DNA of 64,000 bases from an uncultured Myroides sp. Lineage in GTDB: Bacteria > Bacteroidota > Bacteroidia > Flavobacteriales > Flavobacteriaceae. The notes below the pieces were generated by a model. The model had not been told where the DNA came from, did not search any database, and worked only from the letters and a program-made list of their open reading frames with translations. The position numbers and the translations under genes are program-made. Shown here piece by piece: positions 54,194 to 63,569 of the stretch (position 1 is the first letter of the stretch; every line of letters starts with the position of its first letter). The stretch is from NCBI GenBank assembly GCA_913777665.1, contig CAJYTF010000034.1, forward strand, positions 62,001-126,000, written 5' to 3'.

Positions 54194-56860
54194 ATGCCAA
54201 AAACACTATTATCCTTATTACTAATATTATTAACAACCATGCCTTTACATGCACAAACTGTATGTAAAGGCGCGGTTGTTTCGGTTACAAAAGAACCGAT
54301 ACCCAACGCATCGGTGCTTATTAAAAGTACTGAAGATCATATTTTGCAATTCGGCTTTACCAACGCAAAAGGTGTATTTTCAATCAATACCGAAAACGAA
54401 GGCAGTTTTGTGGTAGAAATAAACAAAATGGGGTTCGAAAAACAACAACAGCCTTTAAATATTACTAAAGACAAAAAAGAATACAACCTAAACTTTACTT
54501 TAGAAGAAAGCAACGAGGTATTGCAAGATTTAGTAATAGAAATTGATAACCCTATACAACAACGTGGCGACACCCTTAGCTACGATGCCAAAGCCTTTAG
54601 TACCGGCCGTGAAGTTGTGGTTGAAGATTTATTAAAAAACATACCCGGCATTACCGTTGAAAAAGACGGAAAAATTAAGTTTGAAGATACCGAAATAGAA
54701 AAAGTAATGGTAGATGGCGATGATTTTTTTAATCGTGGTTACAGCATCTTAACCAAAAACATGCCCAACAAACCGTTAGATAAAGTACAGGTTTTACGCA
54801 ACTATTCTAACAACAAACTGCTAAAAGGTGTAGAAGAAAGTAACAAAGTAGCTTTAAACCTTACCGTTGACGAAGCTTATAAAGATTTATGGTTTGGCGA
54901 TATTTCTGCAGGTTACGGTTTGGTTTCAGAAAACCGCTATGAGGTTTCGGGTAACCTAATGAACTTTAGCAAAAAGTATAAGAATTTTTTAACCTATGGC
55001 TTAAATAATGTGGGTATTGACCGTGTAGGATCGCTTGAAAGCATGTTTTACAACAATTACGAAGTAGAATCTATAGGTAGTGGCGGACAATTGTACCAAT
55101 TAATGGGTTTACACGGTGCACGTGCAGGGCAGCTAAAAGACCACAGAACACGAATTAATAATGCCGAACATATTTCATTAAGTTCTATTGTACCTGTAAC
55201 CGAAAAATTAAAAATTAAGGCTGTAGGTTTTTTAGGTTTCGATGAAAACTATGCCTTTAACAACAACTACAGCATTACAAATGTGGGCGACACCTACTTT
55301 GAAAACACCGAAAACAATCAGTTCAAAAGTCATTTAAAAAATGGCTACATCAATCTTTTGGCAACGTACGATGTTTCTAAAACTCAAATGTTACAGGCAA
55401 GTTCTGTATGGAATCAAGGCAATACCAACAATTATAACGATTTAACTTTTAACGGACAAAATACGTTGGAAAAACTGCAAACCAAAAACAATTTTTTTGA
55501 CCAAAAAGTTACCTACACGCATAAATGGAACGATAAAAATGTAGTATTGTTAAAAGCACGTTATTTCTCGAATAAATTGCCACAGTTTTACAACATTAAC
55601 GATTATTTAATGGGTGATTTATTTTCGTTTGATGCCGATGCCATGAACAACGATATTAAAAACGAAAAAACTTTTGCCGGCTTGGAAGCCGATTTTAAAC
55701 TAAAACAAAAAAACAACGATTTAATTGAATTTCAGGTAGGTTACGAACACAACGATCAAACAATGAATACCGTTTTTCAGTTGTTTAATAATACGGAAAC
55801 TATTCGCCCCAATGGTTTTCAAACCGATAGTTCTTTTACCTTGGCAGATTTATATGCAAAAAGTGGCTACACGTGGAAATGGAATACCTTTAAGGTGTCA
55901 GGTCGTGCAGAAGCGCATCAATTATTCAACAGTTTTACAACATTACAGTCGAGTAAAAAGCAAAATCCTTTTTATGTAAATCCGTCGGTTAATTTTATGT
56001 GGAATGTAACGCCTACACATATATTTGAAGGATCTTACATGGTTAATTTTAATAATACCTCGTTTGTTGATGTTAACGATACTTATTTATTGACTTCCTC
56101 ACGAAGTTTTTCAAAAGGTTTAGGGCGATTTGCTCTTACCGATTATCAAACCGCAAATTTAGGATACAGCATTCGTCATTACCTGAACCGCTACCGTTTT
56201 TCGTTCAACCTAAATTACAGCAAACAGAGTAATGTACTAACCAATCGAAGTTTTATCGAACAAAACAGCTCGTTATCAGAAAGTGTTTTTATAAAAGGAG
56301 GCGATACCTTTGGCGCAAACTTATCGTCTAATTTCTATCTTAGAAAATTAAAAAGTAACTTAAAATTAGAAGGAAACTATTCTTATTCCACCTCATTTAA
56401 CGAAGTAAACAATTCGGGGCTTCGTAAAAATAATTTTGCCAATCAATGTTACAATATAGAATGGCGAACCAACTTTAAATCGGCATTTAACTTTCATATA
56501 GGTAGTGAATGGAATTATTCTAAAGTGAAATCACCCGATTTTGAAAACAGCTTTACCAATGGTTTAAGCTTTTTAGATCTTTTTTATAAAATTGATAATC
56601 AGTTAGATATTAAAGCCGTAACCGAACATTACTATTTTGGAAATTTATCTAAAAATCAACGCAATCATGTTTTTTTAGATTTAGAAGCAACTTACAAATT
56701 TAAAGGTGACAAATGGACATTAGGATTAAGAGGAAACAACCTATTTAACAAACAAAATTTCACCACTTATAATGTAAGTGATATTGGCTACAGCACAAAC
56801 AGTTACCGTTTAATGCCACGTTATTTACTTTTAACCACCAAATATAGGTTTAGTTTGTAA
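54194..56860 (+). CDS. TonB-dependent receptor-like outer-membrane barrel
   Basis: An 888-residue outer-membrane protein. It has a signal peptide (MPKTLLSLLLILLTTMPLHAQ), a carboxypeptidase-like regulatory domain (about 25-105, GAVVSVTKEPIPNASVLIKS), a plug-like part (VVEDLLKNIPGITVEKDGKI near 140), and a long C-terminal beta barrel ending RYLLLTTKYRFSL with terminal aromatic and Leu. Such proteins import large substrates or act as export/assembly channels. No TonB box was identified with confidence. It pairs with the GLPGLI gene; the substrate is unknown. Confidence 0.88.
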   Translation: MPKTLLSLLLILLTTMPLHAQTVCKGAVVSVTKEPIPNASVLIKSTEDHILQFGFTNAKGVFSINTENEGSFVVEINKMGFEKQQQPLNITKDKKEYNLNFTLEESNEVLQDLVIEIDNPIQQRGDTLSYDAKAFSTGREVVVEDLLKNIPGITVEKDGKIKFEDTEIEKVMVDGDDFFNRGYSILTKNMPNKPLDKVQVLRNYSNNKLLKGVEESNKVALNLTVDEAYKDLWFGDISAGYGLVSENRYEVSGNLMNFSKKYKNFLTYGLNNVGIDRVGSLESMFYNNYEVESIGSGGQLYQLMGLHGARAGQLKDHRTRINNAEHISLSSIVPVTEKLKIKAVGFLGFDENYAFNNNYSITNVGDTYFENTENNQFKSHLKNGYINLLATYDVSKTQMLQASSVWNQGNTNNYNDLTFNGQNTLEKLQTKNNFFDQKVTYTHKWNDKNVVLLKARYFSNKLPQFYNINDYLMGDLFSFDADAMNNDIKNEKTFAGLEADFKLKQKNNDLIEFQVGYEHNDQTMNTVFQLFNNTETIRPNGFQTDSSFTLADLYAKSGYTWKWNTFKVSGRAEAHQLFNSFTTLQSSKKQNPFYVNPSVNFMWNVTPTHIFEGSYMVNFNNTSFVDVNDTYLLTSSRSFSKGLGRFALTDYQTANLGYSIRHYLNRYRFSFNLNYSKQSNVLTNRSFIEQNSSLSESVFIKGGDTFGANLSSNFYLRKLKSNLKLEGNYSYSTSFNEVNNSGLRKNNFANQCYNIEWRTNFKSAFNFHIGSEWNYSKVKSPDFENSFTNGLSFLDLFYKIDNQLDIKAVTEHYYFGNLSKNQRNHVFLDLEATYKFKGDKWTLGLRGNNLFNKQNFTTYNVSDIGYSTNSYRLMPRYLLLTTKYRFSL

Positions 56861-56912
56861 ATTCACATTATATTAAAGAATTGTAATTTTTATAAAATAA
56901 AAGTGGAAAAAC

Positions 56913-56942
56913 TTTGAAAACAGAATAAAAAGTCTATCTTTA
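56913..56942 (+). promoter_or_regulatory. Promoter of the cold-shock gene
   Basis: TTTG (56913-56916), an 18-base spacer and TATCTTTA (56935-56942); the last base of the -7 box deviates from G. Confidence 0.55.
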
Positions 56943-56972
56943 CACATTATTAATTTATTTTATCAATTACAA

Positions 56973-57167
56973 ATGAGAACAGGTACAGTAAAGTTCTTCA
57001 ATGAATCAAAAGGATTTGGTTTTATTACAGACGAAACAACAGGTCAAGACATTTTCGTTCACATCTCTGGACTTAAATCAAGAGAATTAAAAGATGGAGA
57101 TGTAGTGAACTACGTTGAATCTGACGGAAAAAAAGGAAAAATCGCAACTGACGTTGTTGTTTTATAA
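56973..57167 (+). CDS. cspA: Cold-shock domain protein
   Basis: A 64-residue RNA chaperone of the CspA family: GTVKFFNESKGFGFI (RNP1) and DIFVHISGL (RNP2) are intact. It binds single-stranded RNA and prevents structure. A leader of about 25 bases precedes it and a strong terminator follows. It is likely one of several csp copies in the genome. Confidence 0.95.
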   Translation: MRTGTVKFFNESKGFGFITDETTGQDIFVHISGLKSRELKDGDVVNYVESDGKKGKIATDVVVL

Positions 57168-57203
57168 TATACGTTAGTTAAAAACATATATTTAGTTCCA
57201 AGT

Positions 57204-57234
57204 AAAACACCTGCAAAACGCAGGTGTTTTTTTT
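57204..57234 (+). terminator. Terminator after the cold-shock gene
   Basis: Stem AAAACACCTGC / GCAGGTGTTTT with loop AAAAC and T8. Confidence 0.9.
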
Positions 57235-57436
57235 ATTTCTATATTTTTTTAATTTAGATTTCAATAAAATACCAAGCTATATTATTTTAAAAATGAATAA
57301 TCTTCATTAGAAAATAAATTATATTAAAAATACCCCAAACGATAATTTTTATTTAAAACCATTATAAATTAACCTTAAACCGTTAAAATGCCGAACAATT
57401 AAAAACAATTGGGTTTTTTATACGAGCCGAAAAAAT

Positions 57437-57444
57437 TATATTTG
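57437..57444 (+). promoter_or_regulatory. -7 promoter element of the nuo operon
   Basis: TATATTTG, 29 bases before nuoA. A TTG lies 25 bases upstream, slightly further than usual, so the -33 box is uncertain. Confidence 0.5.
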
Positions 57445-57473
57445 AGGTTTGAAAATTTAATGCACCAAACAAC

Positions 57474-57839
57474 ATGCAATCAAATCAGTTAGATTTAATT
57501 CCGATCCTTATGCAGCTTGGTCTGGCGGCGGGTTTTGTTTTTGTAACCATTATAGTTTCAGGTTTTTTAGGTCCTAAAAAAGCATCAAAAAATAAAGATG
57601 TAAACTTTGAATGTGGTATAGAATCGTTCGGTAATGCCCGTGTTCCCTTCAATGTTCGCTACTTTTTAGTGGCAATTCTCTTTGTTTTGTTCGATGTTGA
57701 GGTTATTTTCATGTATCCCTGGGCAGTAAATTTCATGGAATTAGGTTGGGAAGGCTTATACAAAATGGGCATTTTTATGTTCCTTTTAATTGTAGGCTTA
57801 CTATACGAGTTTAAGAAAAAGGGATTAGAGTTTGAATAA
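57474..57839 (+). CDS. nuoA: NADH-quinone oxidoreductase subunit A
   Basis: A small membrane subunit of Complex I. The 121-residue chain has three membrane helices (about 12-32, 63-83, 90-110) and the conserved [21 protein letters not shown] segment near 42, a loop that senses the enzyme state in Complex I. It is the first gene of the nuo operon. Confidence 0.96.
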   Translation: MQSNQLDLIPILMQLGLAAGFVFVTIIVSGFLGPKKASKNKDVNFECGIESFGNARVPFNVRYFLVAILFVLFDVEVIFMYPWAVNFMELGWEGLYKMGIFMFLLIVGLLYEFKKKGLEFE

Positions 57840-57853
57840 ATGCAGAATTAATT

Positions 57854-58405
57854 ATGAGTAATCCATCAAACATAAAACAAGTTGCAGCGCCTGAAGGCTT
57901 TTCTGGCGAAGGTTTTTTTGCAACAAAATTAAGTGAAGTTGTAGGTTTGGCTCGTGCCAATTCTATGTGGCCGTTACCATTTGCAACATCTTGCTGCGGT
58001 ATTGAATACATGGCAACAATGGCTGCAACTTACGATATAGGCAGGTTCGGATCAGAACGTATGAGTTTCTCTCCACGCCAGGCAGATATGCTTTTGGTAA
58101 TGGGAACCATCGCTAAAAAAATGGCGCCGATCTTACGTCAGGTGTACGAACAAATGGCAGAACCTAAATGGGTTATCGCCGTTGGTGCCTGCGCAAGTAC
58201 AGGTGGTGTTTTTGATACGTATTCGGTTTTACAGGGTATCGATAAAGTAATTCCTGTTGATGTTTATGTGCCAGGTTGCCCACCACGTCCGGAACAAATT
58301 TTAGACGGAATTTTAGAACTGCAAAACATCGTTAAAAACGAATCGGTTCGCCGTAGAAGTAGCGATGAATACAAAGATTTATTAAACTCATACAACATTA
58401 AATAA
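57854..58405 (+). CDS. nuoB: NADH-quinone oxidoreductase subunit B
   Basis: NuoB holds the terminal [4Fe-4S] cluster N2 next to quinone. The 183-residue chain has [11 protein letters not shown] near 49 (two adjacent Cys), GACASTGG near 113, and PGCPPRPEQ near 142, giving the four cysteine ligands. It is separated by 14 bases from nuoA. Confidence 0.97.
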   Translation: MSNPSNIKQVAAPEGFSGEGFFATKLSEVVGLARANSMWPLPFATSCCGIEYMATMAATYDIGRFGSERMSFSPRQADMLLVMGTIAKKMAPILRQVYEQMAEPKWVIAVGACASTGGVFDTYSVLQGIDKVIPVDVYVPGCPPRPEQILDGILELQNIVKNESVRRRSSDEYKDLLNSYNIK

Positions 58406-58406
58406 C

Positions 58407-58928
58407 ATGAGCTTAACAAACGAAATCATTCAGCAAACCTTAAGCCAGCAGTTTACTCCAAAAGTAGAAAACTTTCATATTCTGCACGATATGTTGGCAT
58501 TCGAAGTTAAAAAAAACGCATCGTTCGAAGTGATTAAATTCTTAAAAGAAGATCCTTCTATGAACTTTAACTTTTTAACCGATGTTTGCGGAGTTCATTA
58601 CCCAGATTACGAAGAAGACAGCCAGTTTTGTGTGGTATATCATTTACACAATTGGTTTGATAATATACGTGTTCGCGTAAAAGTATTTTTACCGGCAAAC
58701 AATCCCGAAGCAGAAAGTATTGTTCCATTGTATCCAGCTGCAAACTGGCAAGAACGTGAAACATACGATTTTTATGGAATTGTATTTAAAAATCATCCGC
58801 AGTTAAAACGTATTTTAAATATGGATGAAATGGAATCTTTCCCACTTAGAAAAGAATTCCCTTTAGAAGATCAAGGTAGAACCGATAAAGACGACCGTTT
58901 CTTTGGTAGAACTGGTCCTAATTGTTAA
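58407..58928 (+). CDS. nuoC: NADH-quinone oxidoreductase subunit C
   Basis: A 173-residue peripheral-arm subunit, separate from NuoD as in most Bacteroidota. ANWQERETYDFYGIVFKNHP near 113 and RILNMDEMESFPLRKEFPL near 134 are the family signature. It starts one base after nuoB and ends 10 bases before nuoD. Confidence 0.95.
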   Translation: MSLTNEIIQQTLSQQFTPKVENFHILHDMLAFEVKKNASFEVIKFLKEDPSMNFNFLTDVCGVHYPDYEEDSQFCVVYHLHNWFDNIRVRVKVFLPANNPEAESIVPLYPAANWQERETYDFYGIVFKNHPQLKRILNMDEMESFPLRKEFPLEDQGRTDKDDRFFGRTGPNC

Positions 58929-58938
58929 TACGAAAACT

Positions 58939-60177
58939 ATGTCAGATTTATTATTAGTTCCGGAAAAGCGATTTGAAAAACAAATCCAGGAAACAAGAGA
59001 AAAAGATGGTGTAGAATTATCTATTTTAAATTTAGGTCCTACACACCCGGCAACCCACGGAATTTTTCAAAACATCCTTTTAATGGATGGTGAAAAAATC
59101 ATTGATGGCGAAGGAACCGTTGGATACATTCACCGTGCCTTTGAAAAAATTGCAGAAAACCGTCCGTTTTACCAAATCAACGTTTTAACCGATCGTTTAA
59201 ACTATTGTTCATCGCCTATCAATAATACAGGTTGGTGGATGACAGTTGAAAAAATGTTGGGTATCGAAATTCCAAAACGTGTACAATACATGCGTGTTAT
59301 TATTATGGAATTAGCCCGAATTGCCGATCATATCATTTGTAGTTCTGTAATGGGTGTTGATACCGGTGCATTAACCGGTTTCTTATACGTAATGCAGTAC
59401 CGCGAAAAAATCTACGAAATCTACGAAGAAATCTGTGGTGCACGTTTAACAACGAACATGGGAAGAATCGGTGGTTTTGAACGTGATTGGAGCGAAACGG
59501 CTTGGAGAAAAATCGATGAATTTTTAGCGGAATTCCCAGCTGTTTGGACAGAGTTTGAAAACATGCTGTCGCGTAACCGTATCTTTATGGATCGAACCAT
59601 TGGTGCAGGCGCTATTGATGCCGATATGGCAATGGGTTATGGTTTCACAGGACCAAACTTACGTGCTGCCGGTGTTGATTACGATCTTCGTGTAGCGCAA
59701 CCTTATTGTTCGTACGAAGATTTTGAGTTCGATATTCCTGTAGGGCAAAATGGCGATTGTTACGATCGTTTTTGTGTGCGTAATGCAGAAGTTTGGGAAA
59801 GTATGAAAATCATTCGTCAGGCATTAGAAAAAATGCCGGCAGAAGGAGGTTTCCATGCCGATGTTCCCGATTATTACCTTCCGCCAAAAGAAGATGTTTA
59901 CAACAATATGGAAGCCTTAATTTACCATTTCAAAATTGTTATGGGCGAAATTCCGGTTCCAAACACAGAAGTTTATCATGCTGTTGAAGGCGGAAACGGC
60001 GAATTAGGTTTTTACCTGATTACCAACGGTAGCCGCGTGCCTTATCGTTTACACTTCCGCAGACCTTGTTTTATTTATTACCAGGCATATAACGAAATTG
60101 TTAAAGGACGCAGCTTGTCTGATGCGATTATTACCCTTTCAAGTATGAACGTTATTGCAGGCGAATTAGATTGTTAA
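58939..60177 (+). CDS. nuoD: NADH-quinone oxidoreductase subunit D
   Basis: A 412-residue subunit lining the quinone pocket. LNLGPTHPATHGIF near 31, GYIHRAFEKIAENRP near 63, DRLNYCSSPINN near 85 and YYQAYNEIVKGRSLSDAIITLSSMNVIAGELDC at the C-terminus are typical. An in-frame ATG at 58903 inside nuoC gives a poor extension; MSDLLLVPEKR at 58939 is preferred. Confidence 0.96.
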   Translation: MSDLLLVPEKRFEKQIQETREKDGVELSILNLGPTHPATHGIFQNILLMDGEKIIDGEGTVGYIHRAFEKIAENRPFYQINVLTDRLNYCSSPINNTGWWMTVEKMLGIEIPKRVQYMRVIIMELARIADHIICSSVMGVDTGALTGFLYVMQYREKIYEIYEEICGARLTTNMGRIGGFERDWSETAWRKIDEFLAEFPAVWTEFENMLSRNRIFMDRTIGAGAIDADMAMGYGFTGPNLRAAGVDYDLRVAQPYCSYEDFEFDIPVGQNGDCYDRFCVRNAEVWESMKIIRQALEKMPAEGGFHADVPDYYLPPKEDVYNNMEALIYHFKIVMGEIPVPNTEVYHAVEGGNGELGFYLITNGSRVPYRLHFRRPCFIYYQAYNEIVKGRSLSDAIITLSSMNVIAGELDC

Positions 60178-60180
60178 CCT

Positions 60181-60714
60181 ATGGAAACATTACAAAGATA
60201 CCATCAAGATATTAACATAACTCCGGCATTAACAGATCGCATCAACGAGTTAATAAGCCATTATCCCGAAGGAAAACAAAAATCGGCATTACTTCCCGTA
60301 TTGCACGAATTGCAAGATGCACACGACAATTGGCTAAGTGTTGAATTGCAAAACAAAGCTGCCGAATTTTTAAACATTACCCCTATCGAAGTTTACGAAG
60401 TGGTTACTTTTTACACCATGTTCAACCAAAAACCGGTAGGAAAATATATGTTGGAATTTTGTGTAACATCTTGCTGTGCCATTAATAAAGCCGAAGATGT
60501 TATGGATTATGCCTGCGAAAAATTAGGCGTAAAACCAGGACAGGTAACAGCAGACGGATTATTTTCTGTTGTTGGTGTACAATGTTTAGGTGCTTGTGGT
60601 TATGCGCCAATGTTACAGTTGGGCGATTTTTATCACGAACATTTAACCAAAGAAAAAGTAGATCAGCTAATTGAAGATTGCAAAGCTGATAAAGTGACTT
60701 TACACGATAAATAA
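60181..60714 (+). CDS. nuoE: NADH-quinone oxidoreductase subunit E
   Basis: A 177-residue thioredoxin-like subunit with a [2Fe-2S] cluster. The ligands are in EFCVTSCCAI near 97 and VQCLGACGYAPM near 138. It begins three bases after nuoD. The VOC gene follows after 21 bases instead of nuoF. Confidence 0.95.
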   Translation: METLQRYHQDINITPALTDRINELISHYPEGKQKSALLPVLHELQDAHDNWLSVELQNKAAEFLNITPIEVYEVVTFYTMFNQKPVGKYMLEFCVTSCCAINKAEDVMDYACEKLGVKPGQVTADGLFSVVGVQCLGACGYAPMLQLGDFYHEHLTKEKVDQLIEDCKADKVTLHDK

Positions 60715-60735
60715 TATTTTAAAAGTAAAGTTACT

Positions 60736-61083
60736 ATGGATACAAAGCTAAAACACGAGCAAATACAATACATTGAATTTCTTTCAAAAGATATTGTTAA
60801 AGCCAAGAATTTTTACACCAAATGTTTTGGCTGGAAATTCACAGATTACGGAGAACATTATACTGCCTTTGAAGGAGATTATGTCGATGGTGGATTTACC
60901 ACAGGCAACCCGGTTAAAGGAACTATCTTAATCGTTCTTTATTCAAAAGATATTGAAGCAAGTAAAAATAAAGTGATAAGTGCCGGCGGTACTATCGTAA
61001 AAGATATTTTCAGTTTTCCGGGCGGTAAACGTTTTCAATTTACAGATTTAGACGGCTATGAAATTGCCGTTTGGACGGAATAA
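60736..61083 (+). CDS. VOC-family (glyoxalase/bleomycin-resistance-like) protein
   Basis: A 115-residue single VOC module: QIQYIEFLSKDIVKAKNFYTKCFGWKF at the start, ILIVLYSKDIEASKNKVISAGGTIVKDIF in the middle, and FQFTDLDGYEIAVWTE at the end. Possible metal residues are the terminal Glu and His/Glu near the start. It lies between nuoE (21 bases) and nuoF (18 bases) on the same strand, so it is made with Complex I although no VOC protein is a known subunit. The substrate is unknown; an assembly, detoxification or acquired-gene role is all possible. Confidence 0.85.
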   Translation: MDTKLKHEQIQYIEFLSKDIVKAKNFYTKCFGWKFTDYGEHYTAFEGDYVDGGFTTGNPVKGTILIVLYSKDIEASKNKVISAGGTIVKDIFSFPGGKRFQFTDLDGYEIAVWTE

Positions 61084-61101
61084 CTGACATACTGAAAAAC
61101 T

Positions 61102-62466
61102 ATGGGACAAAAGATATTATTTGAAAAAATCCATATTCCGGGTATTAAAACGTACGATGTTTATCGTGAAAATGGTGGATATGCTTCTGTAGAAAAAGCA
61201 TTAAAAATGAACCCCGACGATATTACCGAAGAAGTAAAAACTTCTGGTCTGCGTGGTCGTGGCGGTGCAGGTTTCCCTGTGGGTTTAAAGTGGAGCTTTA
61301 TCGATAAAAAATCAGGGAATCCACGCCATTTGGTTTGTAATGCCGATGAATCTGAACCAGGTACCTTTAAAGATCGATATTTAATGGAATACATTCCGCA
61401 TTTATTGATCGAAGGAATGATTACCTCGTCATTTGCTTTAGGTGCAAACCTTTCATACATCTACATTCGTGGTGAATACATGTGGGTTTTTAAAACCTTA
61501 GAACGCGCAATTAAAGAAGCTTACGCAGCTGGTTGGTTGGGTAAAAACATAAAAGGATCAGGTTACGATTTGGATCTTCACGTTCATTGTGGAGGTGGTG
61601 CCTATATCTGCGGAGAAGAAACCGCTTTAATTGAATCTTTAGAAGGTAAGCGTGGAAACCCGCGTATTAAACCACCTTTCCCTGCTGTTAAAGGTTTGTG
61701 GCAAAACCCTACGGTTGTAAATAACGTAGAATCTATCGCATCGGTGCCTTGGATTTTATTGAATTCGGGCGAAGATTATGCTAAAATTGGTTTAGGCAGA
61801 TCTACCGGAACAAAATTATTTTCTGTTTCTGGTCACGTTAAAAAACCGGGAGTTTATGAAATCGAAATGGGTATGACCGTTGATGAATTCATGAACTCTG
61901 ATGAATATTGTGGTGGAATGATCGATGATCGTCCGTTAAAAGGATTAATTCCTGGTGGATCGTCGGTGCCGATTCTCCCGCAACATTTAATTTTCAAGAC
62001 AGCTAATAACGAAGATCGTTTAATGACGTATGAATCGTTGGCAGATGGTGGTTTTGCAACAGGATCATCATTAGGTTCAGGCGGATTCATCGTTTATAAT
62101 GATACAGCTTGTATCGTTCGAAACACATGGAATTTCTCAAGATTCTATCACCATGAAAGCTGCGGTCAATGTTCACCTTGTCGTGAAGGAACCGGTTGGA
62201 TGGAAAAAATCTTGTGGAGAATAGAAAACGGTCAGGGTACAGAAGAAGATATCGATGTATTATGGAGCATTCAGGCAAAAATTGAAGGAAACACAATTTG
62301 TCCGTTAGGCGACGCTGCTGCTTGGCCAGTTGCTGCTGCTATTCGTCATTTTAGAGACGAGTTTGAATACCACATTCGTTTCCCTGAAAAAATTAAAAAC
62401 AGAGATCATTTTGTAAATGAGCCTTTTGAAAAAGTGAAACATTTATTAAACACAGTAACAATATAA
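61102..62466 (+). CDS. nuoF: NADH-quinone oxidoreductase subunit F
   Basis: The NADH-binding subunit with FMN and one [4Fe-4S] cluster. The 454-residue chain has LRGRGGAGFPVGLKW near 49, CNADESEPGTFKDR near 78, GGGAYICGEETALIESLEGKRG near 164, and ESCGQCSPCREGT near 351 with NTICPLGD near 392 for the cluster. It follows the VOC gene by 18 bases. Confidence 0.97.
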   Translation: MGQKILFEKIHIPGIKTYDVYRENGGYASVEKALKMNPDDITEEVKTSGLRGRGGAGFPVGLKWSFIDKKSGNPRHLVCNADESEPGTFKDRYLMEYIPHLLIEGMITSSFALGANLSYIYIRGEYMWVFKTLERAIKEAYAAGWLGKNIKGSGYDLDLHVHCGGGAYICGEETALIESLEGKRGNPRIKPPFPAVKGLWQNPTVVNNVESIASVPWILLNSGEDYAKIGLGRSTGTKLFSVSGHVKKPGVYEIEMGMTVDEFMNSDEYCGGMIDDRPLKGLIPGGSSVPILPQHLIFKTANNEDRLMTYESLADGGFATGSSLGSGGFIVYNDTACIVRNTWNFSRFYHHESCGQCSPCREGTGWMEKILWRIENGQGTEEDIDVLWSIQAKIEGNTICPLGDAAAWPVAAAIRHFRDEFEYHIRFPEKIKNRDHFVNEPFEKVKHLLNTVTI

Positions 62467-62484
62467 TTTTGTTTAAGTTTTAAA

Positions 62485-62514
62485 GTTTAAGGTTTCAAGT
62501 GCATAACCTTAAAC
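62485..62514. repeat. Inverted repeat between nuoF and nuoG
   Basis: A perfect 10-bp inverted repeat GTTTAAGGTT / AACCTTAAAC with a 10-base spacer, inside a 78-base gap made almost wholly of TTTAAAGTTTAAAC-like sequence. It has no T tail, so it is not a classical terminator. Confidence 0.65.
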
Positions 62515-62544
62515 GTTAAACATCAAACTTTAAACTACAAAACG

Positions 62545-63567
62545 ATGAAAGTTACAATAGACGGAATAGAACTAGAAGTAGAACCAGGTACAACCGTACT
62601 ACAGGCTGCGCGTATGATTGGCGGCGATGTGGTACCACCTGCAATGTGCTACTATTCAAAATTAAAAGACACTGGTGGAAACTGCCGTGCCTGTTTGGTA
62701 GAAGTATCAAAAGGTAGCGAAGCAGATCCGCGCCCTATGCCTAAAATGATGCCATCGTGTAAAACGGGCGTTATGGATGGAATGGAGGTTAAAGTGAAGA
62801 CTTCAGACAGAGCATTAGATGCCCGTAAAGCGGTTACAGAATTTTTATTGATCAATCACCCGTTAGATTGCCCTGTTTGTGATCAGGCTGGTGAGTGCGA
62901 TCTACAAAACTTATCATTTAAACACGGTTTAGGCAAAACTCGTTTCAAAGAAGAAAAAAGAACGTTTGAGCCTGAAAATATTGGCGATAAAATACAGCTT
63001 CACATGAACCGTTGTATTTTGTGCTATCGTTGTGTGCATACGGCAGAACAAGTTTGTGGCAGCAGAAATCACGGTGTTTTAAATCGTGGCGATCACGCTC
63101 AGATTTCAACATATATTTCGGCTTCTATAGATCATGAAATGTCTGGAAACATGATTGATGTTTGTCCGGTTGGTGCGTTAACAGATAAAACCTTCCGTTT
63201 TAAATCGCGTGTTTGGTTTAACAAACCGTTCAACGCACACAGAAACTGTGACAAATGTTGCGGAAAAACGACTGTTTGGATGTTTGGTAACGAAATTCAG
63301 CGTGTTACGGCTCGTAAAGATGAGTATCATGAAGTAGAAGAATTTATCTGCAACGAATGTCGTTTTGATCATAAAGAAGTTTCTGACTGGGTTATTGAAG
63401 GTCCACGAAAATTCGAAAAATTCTCGGTTATCAATCAAAACAACTATACCCGTAAAATGGATAAGGTTAAAATTGATACTGAAAAGCATATTTTAGAAGG
63501 TCGCGATCAAGATCGTAAAAAAATTAGTATGACAGAAGTTCCATATAAAAACACAGAAAACAGTTAA
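62545..63567 (+). CDS. nuoG: NADH-quinone oxidoreductase subunit G, short form
   Basis: A 340-residue NuoG, less than half of the usual length, lacking the molybdopterin-type C-terminal domain. The cluster ligands are present: CYYSKLKDTGGNCRACLVEV near 34 ([2Fe-2S]), CPVCDQAGECDLQNL near 110, CILCYRCVHTAEQVCG near 153, and CPVGALTDKTF near 206, plus extra cysteines NCDKCC and CNEC near 232-270. This short form is known in other Bacteroidota. It is followed by nuoH after two bases. Confidence 0.92.
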   Translation: MKVTIDGIELEVEPGTTVLQAARMIGGDVVPPAMCYYSKLKDTGGNCRACLVEVSKGSEADPRPMPKMMPSCKTGVMDGMEVKVKTSDRALDARKAVTEFLLINHPLDCPVCDQAGECDLQNLSFKHGLGKTRFKEEKRTFEPENIGDKIQLHMNRCILCYRCVHTAEQVCGSRNHGVLNRGDHAQISTYISASIDHEMSGNMIDVCPVGALTDKTFRFKSRVWFNKPFNAHRNCDKCCGKTTVWMFGNEIQRVTARKDEYHEVEEFICNECRFDHKEVSDWVIEGPRKFEKFSVINQNNYTRKMDKVKIDTEKHILEGRDQDRKKISMTEVPYKNTENS

Positions 63568-63569
63568 TT

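Larger units (their letters stand above)
57168..57473. other. Intergenic region between csp and nuoA
   Basis: It holds the csp terminator (57204-57234) and the nuoA -7 element (57437). The rest is AT-rich, with no supported gene. Confidence 0.6.
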
